Counted from the stretch's first letter, positions 27,317 to 36,899 are shown. The stretch: DNA of 64,000 nt from Gammaproteobacteria bacterium (GCA_021773835.1 JAJFJQ010000062.1:124001-188000); one strand, 5' to 3'. Program-made: numbers and translations. The notes: a model not told the origin generated them from the sequence alone.

Positions 27317-27391
27317 ATCGGTAGATAGATTCGACCTGACGATCTTTGTGAAATAACGGCCACACTTTCCCTTGCATAAGAACAAAAAAAG

Positions 27392-28060
27392 ATGTCACAA
27401 AACGCTTCCAATCCACAACTCCCTCTGGAATCTGGTGAACCACGCGCACTAGAGCACCTGTTGCATCACGCGAAGATATGGCGTGCCGGAGCGACCTCCC
27501 CAACTAAAGGGATCCCGACGGACTTTCCCGTGCTTGATAGCCTGCTGCCAAATAATGGTTGGCCGCGGAATTCCCTGACAGAGATCCTGACCAAACAAGA
27601 AGGGATCGGTGCCCTGCGTTTAGTGTTGCCGGCCATCGCACGGCTTACACAAACACAATGGGTGGTTTGGGTCTGCCCACCGTATGTTCCTTATGCACCT
27701 GCATTGCAGGCAGCAGGTGTTGTGCTCGAGCGCATGCTTATCGTCGAGCCCGACGAAGACCAACAGGCCGATACCGAATACATGTTGTGGGTGTTCGAAC
27801 AGGCGTTACGTTTTGCGGATTGTGGTGTTGCGATGGCATGGATCGGTGCGGCACAACATGTGAGGTTGCGTCGCCTGCAGTTGGCATGTGAGCAGGGGCA
27901 GACTTGGGGGGTGGTGTTTCGACCAGAGGCTTTCGCCATTCAGGCCTCACCCGCGGCCTTGCGTTTATCACTCGTCGCCGATGCGGATACGGCGGCTGAG
28001 GTGCGCATTCTCAAATCTCAAGGCGGAGCGAATGCGCGTAGTTGTCAACTTGATCTTTAA
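27392..28060 (+). CDS. imuA: ImuA, RecA-like accessory protein of the SOS mutasome
   Basis: 222 residues, related to the SulA/RecA-like ImuA family, which works with ImuB and the DnaE2 polymerase in translesion synthesis. The N-terminal region has T-D-F-P-V-L-D-S-L-L-P-N-N-G-W-P, followed by the L-T-E-I-L strand and a RecA-core-like segment L-R-L-V-L-P-A-I-A; no classical Walker A is present. Later parts, such as V-V-W-V-C-P-P-Y-V-P-Y-A-P-A-L near residue 92, are typical of ImuA. No strong ribosome site precedes the ATG. It lies between lexA and imuB. Confidence 0.88.
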   Translation: MSQNASNPQLPLESGEPRALEHLLHHAKIWRAGATSPTKGIPTDFPVLDSLLPNNGWPRNSLTEILTKQEGIGALRLVLPAIARLTQTQWVVWVCPPYVPYAPALQAAGVVLERMLIVEPDEDQQADTEYMLWVFEQALRFADCGVAMAWIGAAQHVRLRRLQLACEQGQTWGVVFRPEAFAIQASPAALRLSLVADADTAAEVRILKSQGGANARSCQLDL

Positions 28061-28116
28061 GGCCTTTCTAACAATTCGAGCTTTGAGTTCGATAGGCTCC
28101 TATGAGGAAAAATAAA

Positions 28117-29694
28117 ATGCTAGATACACAGTTAAAGCCCGCTCAATCACGACGGCAACTCTATGCGATCGGAACATCGGTCCCCGCCGTAACCACCTTG
28201 CACACGCGCGGCACGGTTGAAAGCGGGCAACTATGGTTACATATACATTTACTGCAATTCTCTTTGGATATTTTGACTTGCGGTAACCTCAACCAACGCG
28301 CCTGTATATTAGTCGAGGGGCAAGGTGCGCGTCTGAAGGTTGTGTTGGCGAACAATCATGCAACGAGCCTTGGGGTACGTATCGGTATGCCGCTCGGTGC
28401 GGCACGGATCCTGGGTGATCTAACGGTTCTATCACGCGATGAACGTGCCGAGCAGCAGGCGCTTGAACGACTCGGTGCTTGGGCCTGCCAGTTTACGCCC
28501 ATCGTTAGTGTCGCACCGCCGGATGGTTTGTTATTGGAAATCAAAGGTAGCCTGAAGCTCTTCGGTGGGGTCGATGGATTACTCAACCGTGTGCGCCGTG
28601 GGCTGCGCGATCTCGGGTATAGAGTATCGATTGCCATTGCCCCAACACCAACCGCGGCAAGCGCACTTGCCCGTAGTAAGCAACAGCATATAGTCTTTTC
28701 CAAAGAGGAGCTGCCCAAAGCGCTTGGTTCCCTACCGTTAGACGTTTTAAGACTTGAACCGAAGCAATTGGCTATTTTGAACAGTATCGGTGCGCGTTCA
28801 ATAGACGACTGCTTACGTCTGCCCCGTGGCGGATTTGGCCGTCGAACCTCACCTAAGGTCGTCGATACTTTTGCGCGCCTGATCGGACGATCGCCTGATC
28901 CGAGAGTGCGGTTCGAGTTACCCAAACTTTTTCAAAGTAGTCTCGAATTGCCCTGGGAAACTAGTAATGCGCAGTCTTTGAGTGTGGCTGGCGAACGCTT
29001 ATTGCATGAACTGTCAGGCTACCTACGTGCTTGTGCATCTGAAACACGCCGGTTGCGGTGGTCGCTTAACTACACAGACGGTCATGCTATCCATTTCCAA
29101 ACCGACTTGACCCAGCCAAGTCGTGATCAAGCGCATTTTGCGTTGTTGCTACGTGAGCAATTAGGACACATTCAACTCACTGGGCAAATCAAACAGATGG
29201 CCTTGTACGTTGACGATATTCGCCCGGAATCGGGCACCCATGAGGGAGATTTATTTAAACAGGAGCGAGAAGGGACAAGTGAAGATTGGCCTAGCTTCCT
29301 CGATCGACTACGCGCCCGTCTGGGTGAACAAGCAGTAAGAGGCCTACAGCGGGTTGCCGATCATCGTCCGGAATGTGCATGGCGCTGGTCGAACGTGCAC
29401 TCACAGAACAATTCGACACCGAGCGCTTCCGGTGGCTTGGCATCTGGCGCACCAGAAAGACCGTTGTGGTTGATGCGCCGGCCAATACGCCTACGTGCGC
29501 AACAAGGGCACCTAAATATCAATGGCCGGTTGCATCTTTCAGAAGAGCGTGAGCGAATCGAAACAGGATGGTGGGATGGCAAGCCAGTTGGACGAGATTA
29601 TTTTGTCGCGGCTAACCCGAGCGGTGCTCGGTTATGGATTTATCGAGAGCTTTCGGGAGACAAGAACTGGTATCTCCATGGGATTTTCGAATAG
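28117..29694 (+). CDS. imuB: ImuB, Y-family polymerase-like protein of the SOS mutasome
   Basis: 525 residues from ATG 28117, preferred because GAGGA lies 7 bases upstream; an ATG at 28102 in the same frame would add five residues. It has the Y-family fold (palm from Q-L-W-L-H-I-H-L near residue 38, helix-hairpin region I-G-A-R-S-I-D-D-C-L-R-L-P-R near 230). The catalytic acidic residues are not in the expected places: the first aspartate position reads H-I-H-L. ImuB proteins are inactive polymerases that tether ImuA and DnaE2 to the clamp. The N-terminus is about 35 residues longer than the core fold. No dnaE2 follows; the next genes are tRNA-Leu and rnr. Confidence 0.9.
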   Translation: MLDTQLKPAQSRRQLYAIGTSVPAVTTLHTRGTVESGQLWLHIHLLQFSLDILTCGNLNQRACILVEGQGARLKVVLANNHATSLGVRIGMPLGAARILGDLTVLSRDERAEQQALERLGAWACQFTPIVSVAPPDGLLLEIKGSLKLFGGVDGLLNRVRRGLRDLGYRVSIAIAPTPTAASALARSKQQHIVFSKEELPKALGSLPLDVLRLEPKQLAILNSIGARSIDDCLRLPRGGFGRRTSPKVVDTFARLIGRSPDPRVRFELPKLFQSSLELPWETSNAQSLSVAGERLLHELSGYLRACASETRRLRWSLNYTDGHAIHFQTDLTQPSRDQAHFALLLREQLGHIQLTGQIKQMALYVDDIRPESGTHEGDLFKQEREGTSEDWPSFLDRLRARLGEQAVRGLQRVADHRPECAWRWSNVHSQNNSTPSASGGLASGAPERPLWLMRRPIRLRAQQGHLNINGRLHLSEERERIETGWWDGKPVGRDYFVAANPSGARLWIYRELSGDKNWYLHGIFE

Positions 29695-29943
29695 CTAGAC
29701 AATCCAACGAAACGCTGCTTCTCGGGACCCGCACACCCATTTGAACCAAAACCACGCAAAACAAGAATCTCGTGCATCCAGCCGTGCTCGTGCCTATAAT
29801 GCCGGGCGCCGCAACCGACTCTTCGTCCGTGCACGGATCTCGTGCAATGCCCTAAATGACCTTGAACCGACCGCAAAAGCGCCATTGGGCAATTCAAAAC
29901 TAGACCTAGTGAAGTCAGTTCGGCGAACATGCGCTTGTATAGA

Positions 29944-30030
<87 letters not shown>

Positions 30031-30070
30031 AAAGAGGCGCGCAATCTACCGAACCCACCACAATGAGTCA

Positions 30071-32248
30071 ATGAAGCATAAGAAAAAGAAAAACCAACAC
30101 CCTGAGCCGATTGAATCCGACTACGAATTTCCGATCCCCTCTCGTGAGCAGCTAATGCGCTTCCTCGAAGCCGCGCAATCACCAGCAACCATCCGTGAAC
30201 TCGCTAAGGCATTCGACATCGTCGAAAAACCGGCGCTAATCGGTTTGCGCCGCCGTCTACAAGCGATGGCACGCGACGGACAGGTACTCCATACCCGCGG
30301 TAATCGCTACGGTATCGCTAAACGGATGGAGTTGATTGTGGGTAAGGTTTTGGGCCATCCCGATGGTTTTGCCTTCGTTCGTCCTGAAGAGCGCGAGGGG
30401 GACATTTTCCTGTCCCACGCCGAAGCTCGGAACGTTTTGCACGGGGACCGCGTACTTGTTCGTATCGGTGGACTGGATAATCGTGATCGCCCATTTGGCA
30501 GCGTTGTCGAAATCTTGGAGCGCGCCAACACAGAAGTCGTCGGTCGTTATTATCGAGAGCGCGGGGTCGGCTTCGTTACCCCCGATAACCATCGCATCAA
30601 TCAAGATATCGTGATCCCTAAGGCTGGAAAAAAAGCCAAGACTGGTCAGTTCGTCGTCGCCCGTATCACTCAGCAGCCCGATGGTCGGCGGCAACCGATC
30701 GGTGAAATCGTTGAAGTGCTTGGTGACCATATGGCGCCCGGCATGGAAATCGACGTTGCTATCCGTACCTATGACTTACCGGTTGAGTGGTCGCAGAGCG
30801 TCATTGATGACGTCGCCAAAGTTCCCCAAGAAGTCACTGCCAACATGCTTGAGCATAGAACAGATCTACGCGAGAAAGGTTTCGTTACGATCGATGGGGC
30901 GGATGCGCGCGACTTCGATGATGCAGTGTTTTGCAGACGAACTGCATCTGGATTCACATTGTATGTCGCTATCGCCGACGTGGCGCATTATGTCGAACAA
31001 GACAGCGCACTCGATTTCGAGGCACGTGAACGCGGGACTTCCGTGTACTTTCCGAACAACGTTATTCCGATGCTGCCGGAAGCACTATCTAACGGGATTT
31101 GCTCTCTTAACCCAAACGTCGATCGACTAGCCATGGTGTGCGAAATGCGCTTCGACACTCACGGTAATATGGCCAAGTACCGATTCTACAACGCCGTCAT
31201 TCGATCACAGGCGCGTTTAACCTATGAAGAAGCGGCAGCGTTACTCACTACCAGCGGATCGCCCAAAAAAGGTAGCACTGCGTTTAATGTGGTTTCGCTT
31301 TACGCTTTATACGAACAGCTCAAGGCACGTCGCGCAGAGCGGGGTGCGCTTGATTTTGAATCGCAAGAACCATATTTCATTTTCGATTCGCAGCGCAAAA
31401 TCGAACGCATCGAAGTGCGAAAACGCAATGACGCACATCGCATGATCGAAGAATCAATGATCGCCGCGAACGTTGCCGCAGCGACTGATCTGATCAAACA
31501 CCAGTACGCAGCGTTGTTTAGAAATCATGACCGTCCCGACCCGGAGAGGCTAGCGTCCTTACGTGAATTTTTAAATGAGCTTGGCCTGCAACTTGGCGGT
31601 GGGGATCAACCCTCAGCGCTGGATTTCGCACATACTTTAGCCAGCGCCGCAGCCCGCCCGGATCGACATTTGATTGAAGCGATACTGCTTCGAGGTCAAA
31701 AACTCGCGCAATATAGTGCCGAGAACGGAGGACATTTTGGTCTTGCCTTGGAGGCGTATGCCCATTTTACTTCATCAATCCGACGTTATCCCGATTTATT
31801 GGTTCATCGCGCAATAAAGGCTCGAATTGCACGGCGCAAACAGCCGCCCGAATATGCCGCGGCCGTTGTGGCACTGGGCCAACATTGCTCGATGACCGAA
31901 CGCCGGGCGGATGAAGCGACCCGTGACGTGACCGCATGGCTTAAGTGCGAGTACATGGAAGACAAGATTGGTGAAACATTTAACGGCGTGGTCAGCGGGG
32001 TAACGTCCTTTGGTGTCTTTATCCAGCTCAACGATATCTTTATTGAAGGTTTAGTCCACGTGACTAGCTTGCCGCAGGATTATTATGAATTTGATCCCGT
32101 TCGTCATTGTTTGCGCGGGCGCGCAAGCGGAAACCAGTTTAGTATCGGCCAGGCGCTAGAGGTTGTGGTGGCACGCGTTAGCTTAGATGACCGCAAGATC
32201 GATTTTTCACTTAGCAAAAAGTCGTCACGCCGCAAGCGGCGCAAATAA
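30071..32248 (+). CDS. rnr: ribonuclease R
   Basis: 3'-5' exoribonuclease of the RNB family that degrades structured RNA. 725 residues: lysine-rich start, winged-helix region (about 20-85), two cold-shock domains (about 90-240), the RNB catalytic domain (about 265-595) with D-A-R-D-F-D-D-A-V near 280, and an S1 domain (about 640-715). The aspartates of D-F-D-D-A bind the catalytic metal. A basic tail (K-K-S-S-R-R-K-R-R-K) ends the protein. The E. coli enzyme is longer, mostly in its tail. rlmB follows after two bases, an arrangement conserved in Gammaproteobacteria. Confidence 0.96.
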   Translation: MKHKKKKNQHPEPIESDYEFPIPSREQLMRFLEAAQSPATIRELAKAFDIVEKPALIGLRRRLQAMARDGQVLHTRGNRYGIAKRMELIVGKVLGHPDGFAFVRPEEREGDIFLSHAEARNVLHGDRVLVRIGGLDNRDRPFGSVVEILERANTEVVGRYYRERGVGFVTPDNHRINQDIVIPKAGKKAKTGQFVVARITQQPDGRRQPIGEIVEVLGDHMAPGMEIDVAIRTYDLPVEWSQSVIDDVAKVPQEVTANMLEHRTDLREKGFVTIDGADARDFDDAVFCRRTASGFTLYVAIADVAHYVEQDSALDFEARERGTSVYFPNNVIPMLPEALSNGICSLNPNVDRLAMVCEMRFDTHGNMAKYRFYNAVIRSQARLTYEEAAALLTTSGSPKKGSTAFNVVSLYALYEQLKARRAERGALDFESQEPYFIFDSQRKIERIEVRKRNDAHRMIEESMIAANVAAATDLIKHQYAALFRNHDRPDPERLASLREFLNELGLQLGGGDQPSALDFAHTLASAAARPDRHLIEAILLRGQKLAQYSAENGGHFGLALEAYAHFTSSIRRYPDLLVHRAIKARIARRKQPPEYAAAVVALGQHCSMTERRADEATRDVTAWLKCEYMEDKIGETFNGVVSGVTSFGVFIQLNDIFIEGLVHVTSLPQDYYEFDPVRHCLRGRASGNQFSIGQALEVVVARVSLDDRKIDFSLSKKSSRRKRRK

Positions 32249-32250
32249 GT

Positions 32251-33003
32251 ATGGCGGGGCGACATTTTTTGGCTTGGGGCATACACGCGGTGGAAGCGGC
32301 ATTAAGATATGCCGCCCACGATGTACTAGAGATTTGGTTGAGGGATGGCGAGTTGCCTGCCGACCTTGCGAAAATTGAAGTGCTATCCACAGATGCGGGA
32401 GTAGCAATTCAACGCGTACCGTGGAAAACCCTCGAGCGTTTAACCGAAGGTGCGGTCCATCAAGGTGTCGTAGTGAGGCGCCGCATGCCGGCAGGATTAG
32501 ATCTCGAAGACTACCTCAAGCTTGTGGCCGACACGTCGTCTTGTCCATTATTGTTGATCCTTGATCAAATTCAGGATCCACAAAACTTCGGTGCTTGCCT
32601 ACGGATTGCGGACGGCGCTGGTGCGGACGCGGTACTTGTAGGGCGCGACCACGCAGCACCAATTACGGGTACCGTCGCCAAAGCAGCGAGCGGCGCGCTC
32701 GATAGCGTCCCGATCATCGCGGTTTCGAATTTGGCTCGAGCGCTCGACCAATTACGCAGTGTCGGGCTTTGGTTGGTTGGTGCTGTGCATGACGCGCCAA
32801 CGACCATCTTCGAATGTGACTTTAAGCCGCCTGTCGGGATCGTTGTTGGTAGTGAAGCGAAAGGATTACGCCAACTAACCCGGTCCAAATGCGATCATTT
32901 GGCGAGTATTCCGATGGTGGGCCGCATTCCAAGTTTAAATGTCGCGACAGCGACGGCAATTACGCTGTTTGAGGTCAATCGCCAGCGCTCGGCGGACTGC
33001 TAG
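32251..33003 (+). CDS. rlmB: 23S rRNA (guanosine-2251-2'-O)-methyltransferase
   Basis: 250-residue SpoU-type (SPOUT) methyltransferase modifying G2251 in the ribosomal P-loop. The N-terminal substrate-binding domain starts with H-F-L-A-W-G-I-H-A-V-E. The catalytic core has L-D-Q-I-Q-D-P-Q-N-F-G near 108, the V-V-G-S-E-A-K-G-L-R motif near 200 and I-P-M-V-G-R-I-P-S-L-N-V-A-T-A near 220, which build the trefoil knot. Downstream of rnr by two bases, as in many gammaproteobacteria. Confidence 0.95.
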   Translation: MAGRHFLAWGIHAVEAALRYAAHDVLEIWLRDGELPADLAKIEVLSTDAGVAIQRVPWKTLERLTEGAVHQGVVVRRRMPAGLDLEDYLKLVADTSSCPLLLILDQIQDPQNFGACLRIADGAGADAVLVGRDHAAPITGTVAKAASGALDSVPIIAVSNLARALDQLRSVGLWLVGAVHDAPTTIFECDFKPPVGIVVGSEAKGLRQLTRSKCDHLASIPMVGRIPSLNVATATAITLFEVNRQRSADC

Positions 33004-33035
33004 AAACGGTCTTAACTATATCCGCGGCCGCACTT

Positions 33036-33064
33036 TTGCATTGCGGCCACGGTTTGCCTAGAAT
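33036..33064 (+). promoter_or_regulatory. probable promoter of the rpsF-rpsR-rplI operon
   Basis: TTGCAT (33036-33041) and TAGAAT (33059-33064), 17 bases apart, are followed by a GC-rich discriminator (ACGCGCCC), typical of growth-rate-regulated ribosomal promoters. It lies about 105 bases before the rpsF start, leaving room for a regulatory leader. Confidence 0.5.
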
Positions 33065-33122
33065 ACGCGCCCTGATCGATGGTCTGTGCCTATTCCTCGG
33101 TCATGCTACCTATTAACTCCTT

Positions 33123-33146
33123 GCTTCACCGCAACTGACGGGAAGC
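33123..33146 (+). promoter_or_regulatory. leader hairpin before rpsF, candidate S6:S18 binding site
   Basis: GCTTC (33123-33127) pairs with GAAGC (33142-33146). Inside, CCG pairs with CGG, with one bulged A on the 5' side and a 7-base loop. It ends 22 bases before the rpsF start codon, next to the ribosome site. rpsF leaders of many bacteria carry a structured site bound by the S6:S18 complex for feedback control, in which a CCG element matters; this hairpin is my candidate for it. Confidence 0.35.
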
Positions 33147-33168
33147 GTAATCCATAAGGGGAACTTCA

Positions 33169-33741
33169 TTGCGGCACTATGAAATTGTGTTTCTGGTCCA
33201 CCCAGACCAGAGCGAGCAGGTTAATGCGATGATTGAGCGCTACCGCTCGATGATCGAATCTAGTGGTGGTGCGATACATCGCCTCGAAGATTGGGGTCGA
33301 CGCCAACTCGCCTACCCCATCAACAAGATCCATAAGGCGCATTACGTGCTTATGAACGTTGAATGCGACGCCCCAACTTTGAATGAGCTGACAAGCGCAT
33401 TCCGCTTCAATGATGCGGTTATTCGGAACCTGGTCATGAAGCGTGACCAAGCAGACATAGAACCGTCGCCGATGGCAAAGGCCAAGGAAGAGCAGGATGC
33501 TCGCGAGTTGGAAAATAGTGAGCGCCGCGAGCAGCAAGCTGCTATCCGAGCGGAGAGTGAACAGGCGACGGCCGAGGAAAGCAATGACTCCCCCGAGGGG
33601 TCGGATGTAACCGAGCAGGATGACGCGGACGACAAGTCAGAACCGGCGCTGGACGCGGAAGCGTCGGCCGATGCAGAAGCCCCGACCGAACCACAACAAA
33701 CCGTTGCAGACGATTTAGAAGCAGTCGCCAAAGAAGACTGA
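33169..33741 (+). CDS. rpsF: 30S ribosomal protein S6 with long acidic C-terminal tail
   Basis: 190 residues; the S6 ferredoxin-like fold covers about 1-98, from [10 protein letters not shown] to the strand ending A-V-I-R-N-L-V-M. The start is a TTG at 33169 with a good AAGGGGA ribosome site 7 bases upstream; it is fixed by the invariant R-H-Y-E beginning. Residues from about 100 on form a tail rich in Glu, Asp, Ala and Gln, much longer than the E. coli tail (whose end is glutamylated by RimK). rpsR follows after 17 bases, and no priB separates them. Confidence 0.95.
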   Translation: MRHYEIVFLVHPDQSEQVNAMIERYRSMIESSGGAIHRLEDWGRRQLAYPINKIHKAHYVLMNVECDAPTLNELTSAFRFNDAVIRNLVMKRDQADIEPSPMAKAKEEQDARELENSERREQQAAIRAESEQATAEESNDSPEGSDVTEQDDADDKSEPALDAEASADAEAPTEPQQTVADDLEAVAKED

Positions 33742-33758
33742 GAATTTGGAGAGATACG

Positions 33759-33983
33759 ATGGCTAGATTTTTTCGGCGGCGCCGATTTTGTAAGTTTACA
33801 GCCGAGGGCGTGGTAGAGATCGATTACAAGGATCTCAACACCTTGAAGGCATATGTGACCGAGAGCGGGAAGATAGTCCCGAGCCGAATATCCGGCACCA
33901 AGGCCCGTTACCAAAGGCAATTGTCAACGGCGATTAAACGGGCGCGATATCTTGCCTTAATCCCATATTGCGACGCGCACTAG
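33759..33983 (+). CDS. rpsR: 30S ribosomal protein S18
   Basis: 74-residue basic protein that binds 16S rRNA as a heterodimer with S6. It shows the typical [11 protein letters not shown] start, [10 protein letters not shown] in the middle, and [10 protein letters not shown] near the end, followed by [12 protein letters not shown]. The length is normal. It sits between rpsF and the DUF2232 gene. Confidence 0.97.
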   Translation: MARFFRRRRFCKFTAEGVVEIDYKDLNTLKAYVTESGKIVPSRISGTKARYQRQLSTAIKRARYLALIPYCDAH

Positions 33984-34013
33984 CGCATAACTGCGGTCGT
34001 TAGGATGGGTTGA

Positions 34014-34937
34014 ATGCGCGCGATCGCGACGTCTGCGATGCGCAGCCCAGTGGCCGCATCGCTTAACGCGGCCGCTTACGCCGTTGTTGCACTGTTCTTC
34101 CCGCCGATTATGGTCATAAGCGGTGCGATTATCGGACTGGCGGCATCGCGATTTGGTATTGAGAAGGGCACGCGAGTCCTTGCTGGGGCGACTCTGGTGT
34201 TTTCAGTGGCATACCTTCTTTTGCCGACGCAACCCGGAACGTTACTGCTGCTGTTTGTCGCGTGGGTTCCATTATTGATTTTCGGGCACGTTGTACGAAC
34301 GTTCGAGAGTCAAGGGATAACGATTACCGTATGTGGGATATTCGCTGCCGTATACGCAACGATTTGGCGTCTCGCATTACCAGATGTGACAGCGTATTGG
34401 GCCGAGTGGATAGCGAATCGGCTTGCCACCTTGAATGAGGCGATTACTGACCAGGGTGGAACAGTCACCCTAAACATAAATGAGGCAACATTCGCGGCGC
34501 AAATGCATGAAGCATTGATGGTTGTCGTTTTGCTTTATTGGATAACTGCGACACTGCTGGCCCGTTGGTGGCAGTCGGCTTTATATAATCCAGGCGGGTT
34601 TGGTACCGAATTCCGTCAGCTGGTGATCCCGAGAGTCGTCTCGCCTGTAGCCGCCGTAATCGCGATTTGTACACTGGCACAGGTACTTATGGCTGGGACC
34701 GACGGGCTGGCGAGTGACTTGCTCATTGTGCTGGTGGTATTGTTCGCCTTTCAAGGGCTTGCACTTCTGCATCATCGTGCCAACCTCCTTGGCTTGGCGA
34801 AGCAGTGGCTTGTCGGGTTTTATATTTTGCTGATTCTGATGATGAGTAGTGTCGGACTTGTACTCGCCTTTGTGGGAATTGCGGACACTATTATCGACGT
34901 GCGCCGGCTACGAAGTGCGAACAGACCGACCAAATGA
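34014..34937 (+). CDS. DUF2232-type integral membrane protein of the rpsR-rplI interval
   Basis: 307 residues with about eight hydrophobic segments spread over the whole length and a hydrophilic loop near residues 130-155. A membrane protein of this type (DUF2232, related to the YybS group) is found between rpsR and rplI in many non-enteric gammaproteobacteria. That position plus the topology is the basis of the call. Its function is not established. It starts 31 bases after rpsR and ends 49 bases before rplI, so it is probably in the ribosomal operon. Confidence 0.75.
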   Translation: MRAIATSAMRSPVAASLNAAAYAVVALFFPPIMVISGAIIGLAASRFGIEKGTRVLAGATLVFSVAYLLLPTQPGTLLLLFVAWVPLLIFGHVVRTFESQGITITVCGIFAAVYATIWRLALPDVTAYWAEWIANRLATLNEAITDQGGTVTLNINEATFAAQMHEALMVVVLLYWITATLLARWWQSALYNPGGFGTEFRQLVIPRVVSPVAAVIAICTLAQVLMAGTDGLASDLLIVLVVLFAFQGLALLHHRANLLGLAKQWLVGFYILLILMMSSVGLVLAFVGIADTIIDVRRLRSANRPTK

Positions 34938-34985
34938 GCTGCCGCCGCAAATGAAATGAATATGTTCGATTGAAGGAACGTTATT

Positions 34986-35459
34986 ATGGAAGTGATACTA
35001 CTAGAAAAAATTCACAAACTCGGCGACTTGGGCGATAAAGTCCGGGTGCGAGCGGGCTACGGTCGGAATTTTCTAATCCCGCAAAAACGTGCAGTTCCGG
35101 CGACTCCAGAGAATATTGAAAAATTCGAATCACAACGGGCGGAGTTGGAACGGGTGCAATTGACGGCATTATCGGCTGCTCAGGTTCGGATCGACGCACT
35201 TGCGGGTGTTGAGGTAGAGATTTCCGCAAAGGCGGCAACGGAAGGGAAATTGTACGGTTCGATTGGAACTGCCGAAATCGCCGAAGCGGTCCAAGCGACC
35301 GGCAATGAACTCGAAAAACGCGAAGTACGCCTACCCGACGGCCCACTGCGTGAGGTTGGCGACTACCAGGTGATCGTGCACCTGCAAGCAGATGCCGAGA
35401 CTTCGATAACCGTTCATGTTGTCGCCGAGGAAGAGTCAATTGCCGATTCGGGACATTAG
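34986..35459 (+). CDS. rplI: 50S ribosomal protein L9
   Basis: 157 residues with the two-domain L9 architecture: an N-terminal RNA-binding domain beginning M-E-V-I-L-L-E-K-I-H-K-L-G and containing V-R-A-G-Y-G-R-N-F-L-I-P, a long central helix (about 40-75), and a C-terminal domain including L-Y-G-S-I-G near 95. A GAAGGA ribosome site precedes the ATG. It is slightly longer than E. coli L9 (149), due to an acidic tail. dnaB follows 33 bases downstream. Confidence 0.97.
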   Translation: MEVILLEKIHKLGDLGDKVRVRAGYGRNFLIPQKRAVPATPENIEKFESQRAELERVQLTALSAAQVRIDALAGVEVEISAKAATEGKLYGSIGTAEIAEAVQATGNELEKREVRLPDGPLREVGDYQVIVHLQADAETSITVHVVAEEESIADSGH

Positions 35460-35492
35460 CGTCTAGTGAGCTAGACGTGGAACGCGCCGTTC

Positions 35493-36899
35493 ATGGTTAG
35501 TGACAACGCCGCAATCGCGAGCGGCCGACGCGATGCGGCGACAGATGCCCTTAAGGTACCGCCGCACTCAATTGAAGCCGAGCAATCTGTTCTCGGCGGC
35601 CTCATGCTCGACAATGAGGCGTGGCACCAGGTCAGCGAGCGCCTCACCGAAGGCGATTTCTATCGGCGCGATCACAATGAAATATTCCGTGCCATTGAGG
35701 CGCTAGCCAATCAAGGCAAACCGTACGATGTCGTAACACTGGCGGAGTGGTTGCAGAACAACGACCTGCTCGACGCCGTTGGCGGCCTGCAATATCTCGC
35801 TGAGTTATCCGAGAACACGCCGTCGGCGGCCAATATTGCAGCCTATGCGGATATCGTACGAGAGCGCTCGGTTCTGCGCTCGCTGGTGCGCGCAGGTACG
35901 GATATCGCCGAGAGTGGATACCGAACCGAAGGTCGTTCGGCAGACGAACTGTTGGACGATGCAGAACGCTTAGTGTTTGAGATCGCTGATCGCGAGACGC
36001 GGAGTAATCGCGGCTTCAAACGGATCAAAGAGCTACTCGTTGGTGCGCTGGATCGGATCGACCTATTGTTCCAGCGTGATAACCCCATCACCGGCGTCGC
36101 AACTGGTTTTTACGAAGTCGACATGATGACCTCGGGACTCCAACCTGCCGATTTAGTCATTGTCGCTGGCCGTCCTTCAATGGGAAAAACGGCGTTTGCA
36201 GTCAATATCGCCCAGCATGCCGCAGTCAAGGAGTCTTTGCCGGTAGCCATCTTTAGTATGGAAATGCCCAGTGAACAATTGGCTATGCGCATGCTGTCAT
36301 CCCTAGGAAGGATCGATCAGCACAAGGTTCGTACGGGTAAATTAGGTGATGACGATTGGCCCCGTTTAACCCATGCCGTAGGTGTGTTGTCTGAAGTGGA
36401 GATGTACATAGACGACACCCCGGCGCTGTCGCCGGGTGAACTTCGGTCTCGTTGTCGCAGGTTAGCGCGAGAGCAGGGACTGGGACTGATCGTTGTCGAC
36501 TATTTGCAGTTGATGCAGGTACACGGCTCTAACGAAAATCGCGCAACGGAGATCTCCGAAATCTCTCGTTCTCTCAAAGCATTGGCGAAGGAACTAAATG
36601 TACCAGTGTTGGCATTGTCGCAACTCAACCGAAGCCTTGAGTCGCGTACCGATAAACGTCCGGTCATGTCTGATTTGCGCGAGTCCGGCGCAATCGAGCA
36701 GGATGCGGATGTAATCATGTTTATCTACCGTGATGAAGTCTACGATGAAGACAGTCCCGATAAAGGCATCGCAGAAATCATCATTGGTAAGCAACGTAAC
36801 GGCCCAATAGGGATCCGTAAATTGCGCTTTTTTGGTGAATACACGACCTTCGAGAATCTTGCGCACGAGGATTTCTCAACGACCTCGGGAGTGGGATGA
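35493..36899 (+). CDS. dnaB: replicative DNA helicase DnaB
   Basis: Hexameric 5'-3' helicase at the replication fork, 468 residues. The N-terminal primase-interacting domain begins P-H-S-I-E-A-E-Q-S-V-L-G-G near residue 24. The RecA-like C-terminal ATPase has Walker A G-R-P-S-M-G-K-T near 224, Walker B L-I-V-V-D-Y-L-Q-L near 330 and the S-D-L-R-E-S-G-A-I-E-Q-D-A-D motif near 390. No intein is present. Many gammaproteobacteria have alr after dnaB; here radA follows after 76 bases. Confidence 0.97.
   Translation: MVSDNAAIASGRRDAATDALKVPPHSIEAEQSVLGGLMLDNEAWHQVSERLTEGDFYRRDHNEIFRAIEALANQGKPYDVVTLAEWLQNNDLLDAVGGLQYLAELSENTPSAANIAAYADIVRERSVLRSLVRAGTDIAESGYRTEGRSADELLDDAERLVFEIADRETRSNRGFKRIKELLVGALDRIDLLFQRDNPITGVATGFYEVDMMTSGLQPADLVIVAGRPSMGKTAFAVNIAQHAAVKESLPVAIFSMEMPSEQLAMRMLSSLGRIDQHKVRTGKLGDDDWPRLTHAVGVLSEVEMYIDDTPALSPGELRSRCRRLAREQGLGLIVVDYLQLMQVHGSNENRATEISEISRSLKALAKELNVPVLALSQLNRSLESRTDKRPVMSDLRESGAIEQDADVIMFIYRDEVYDEDSPDKGIAEIIIGKQRNGPIGIRKLRFFGEYTTFENLAHEDFSTTSGVG

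Noticed and set aside
33342-33920. 192-codon minus-strand frame across rpsF and rpsR
   Set aside because: It is the serine/alanine-rich complement of the acidic S6 tail and overlaps two certain ribosomal protein genes.
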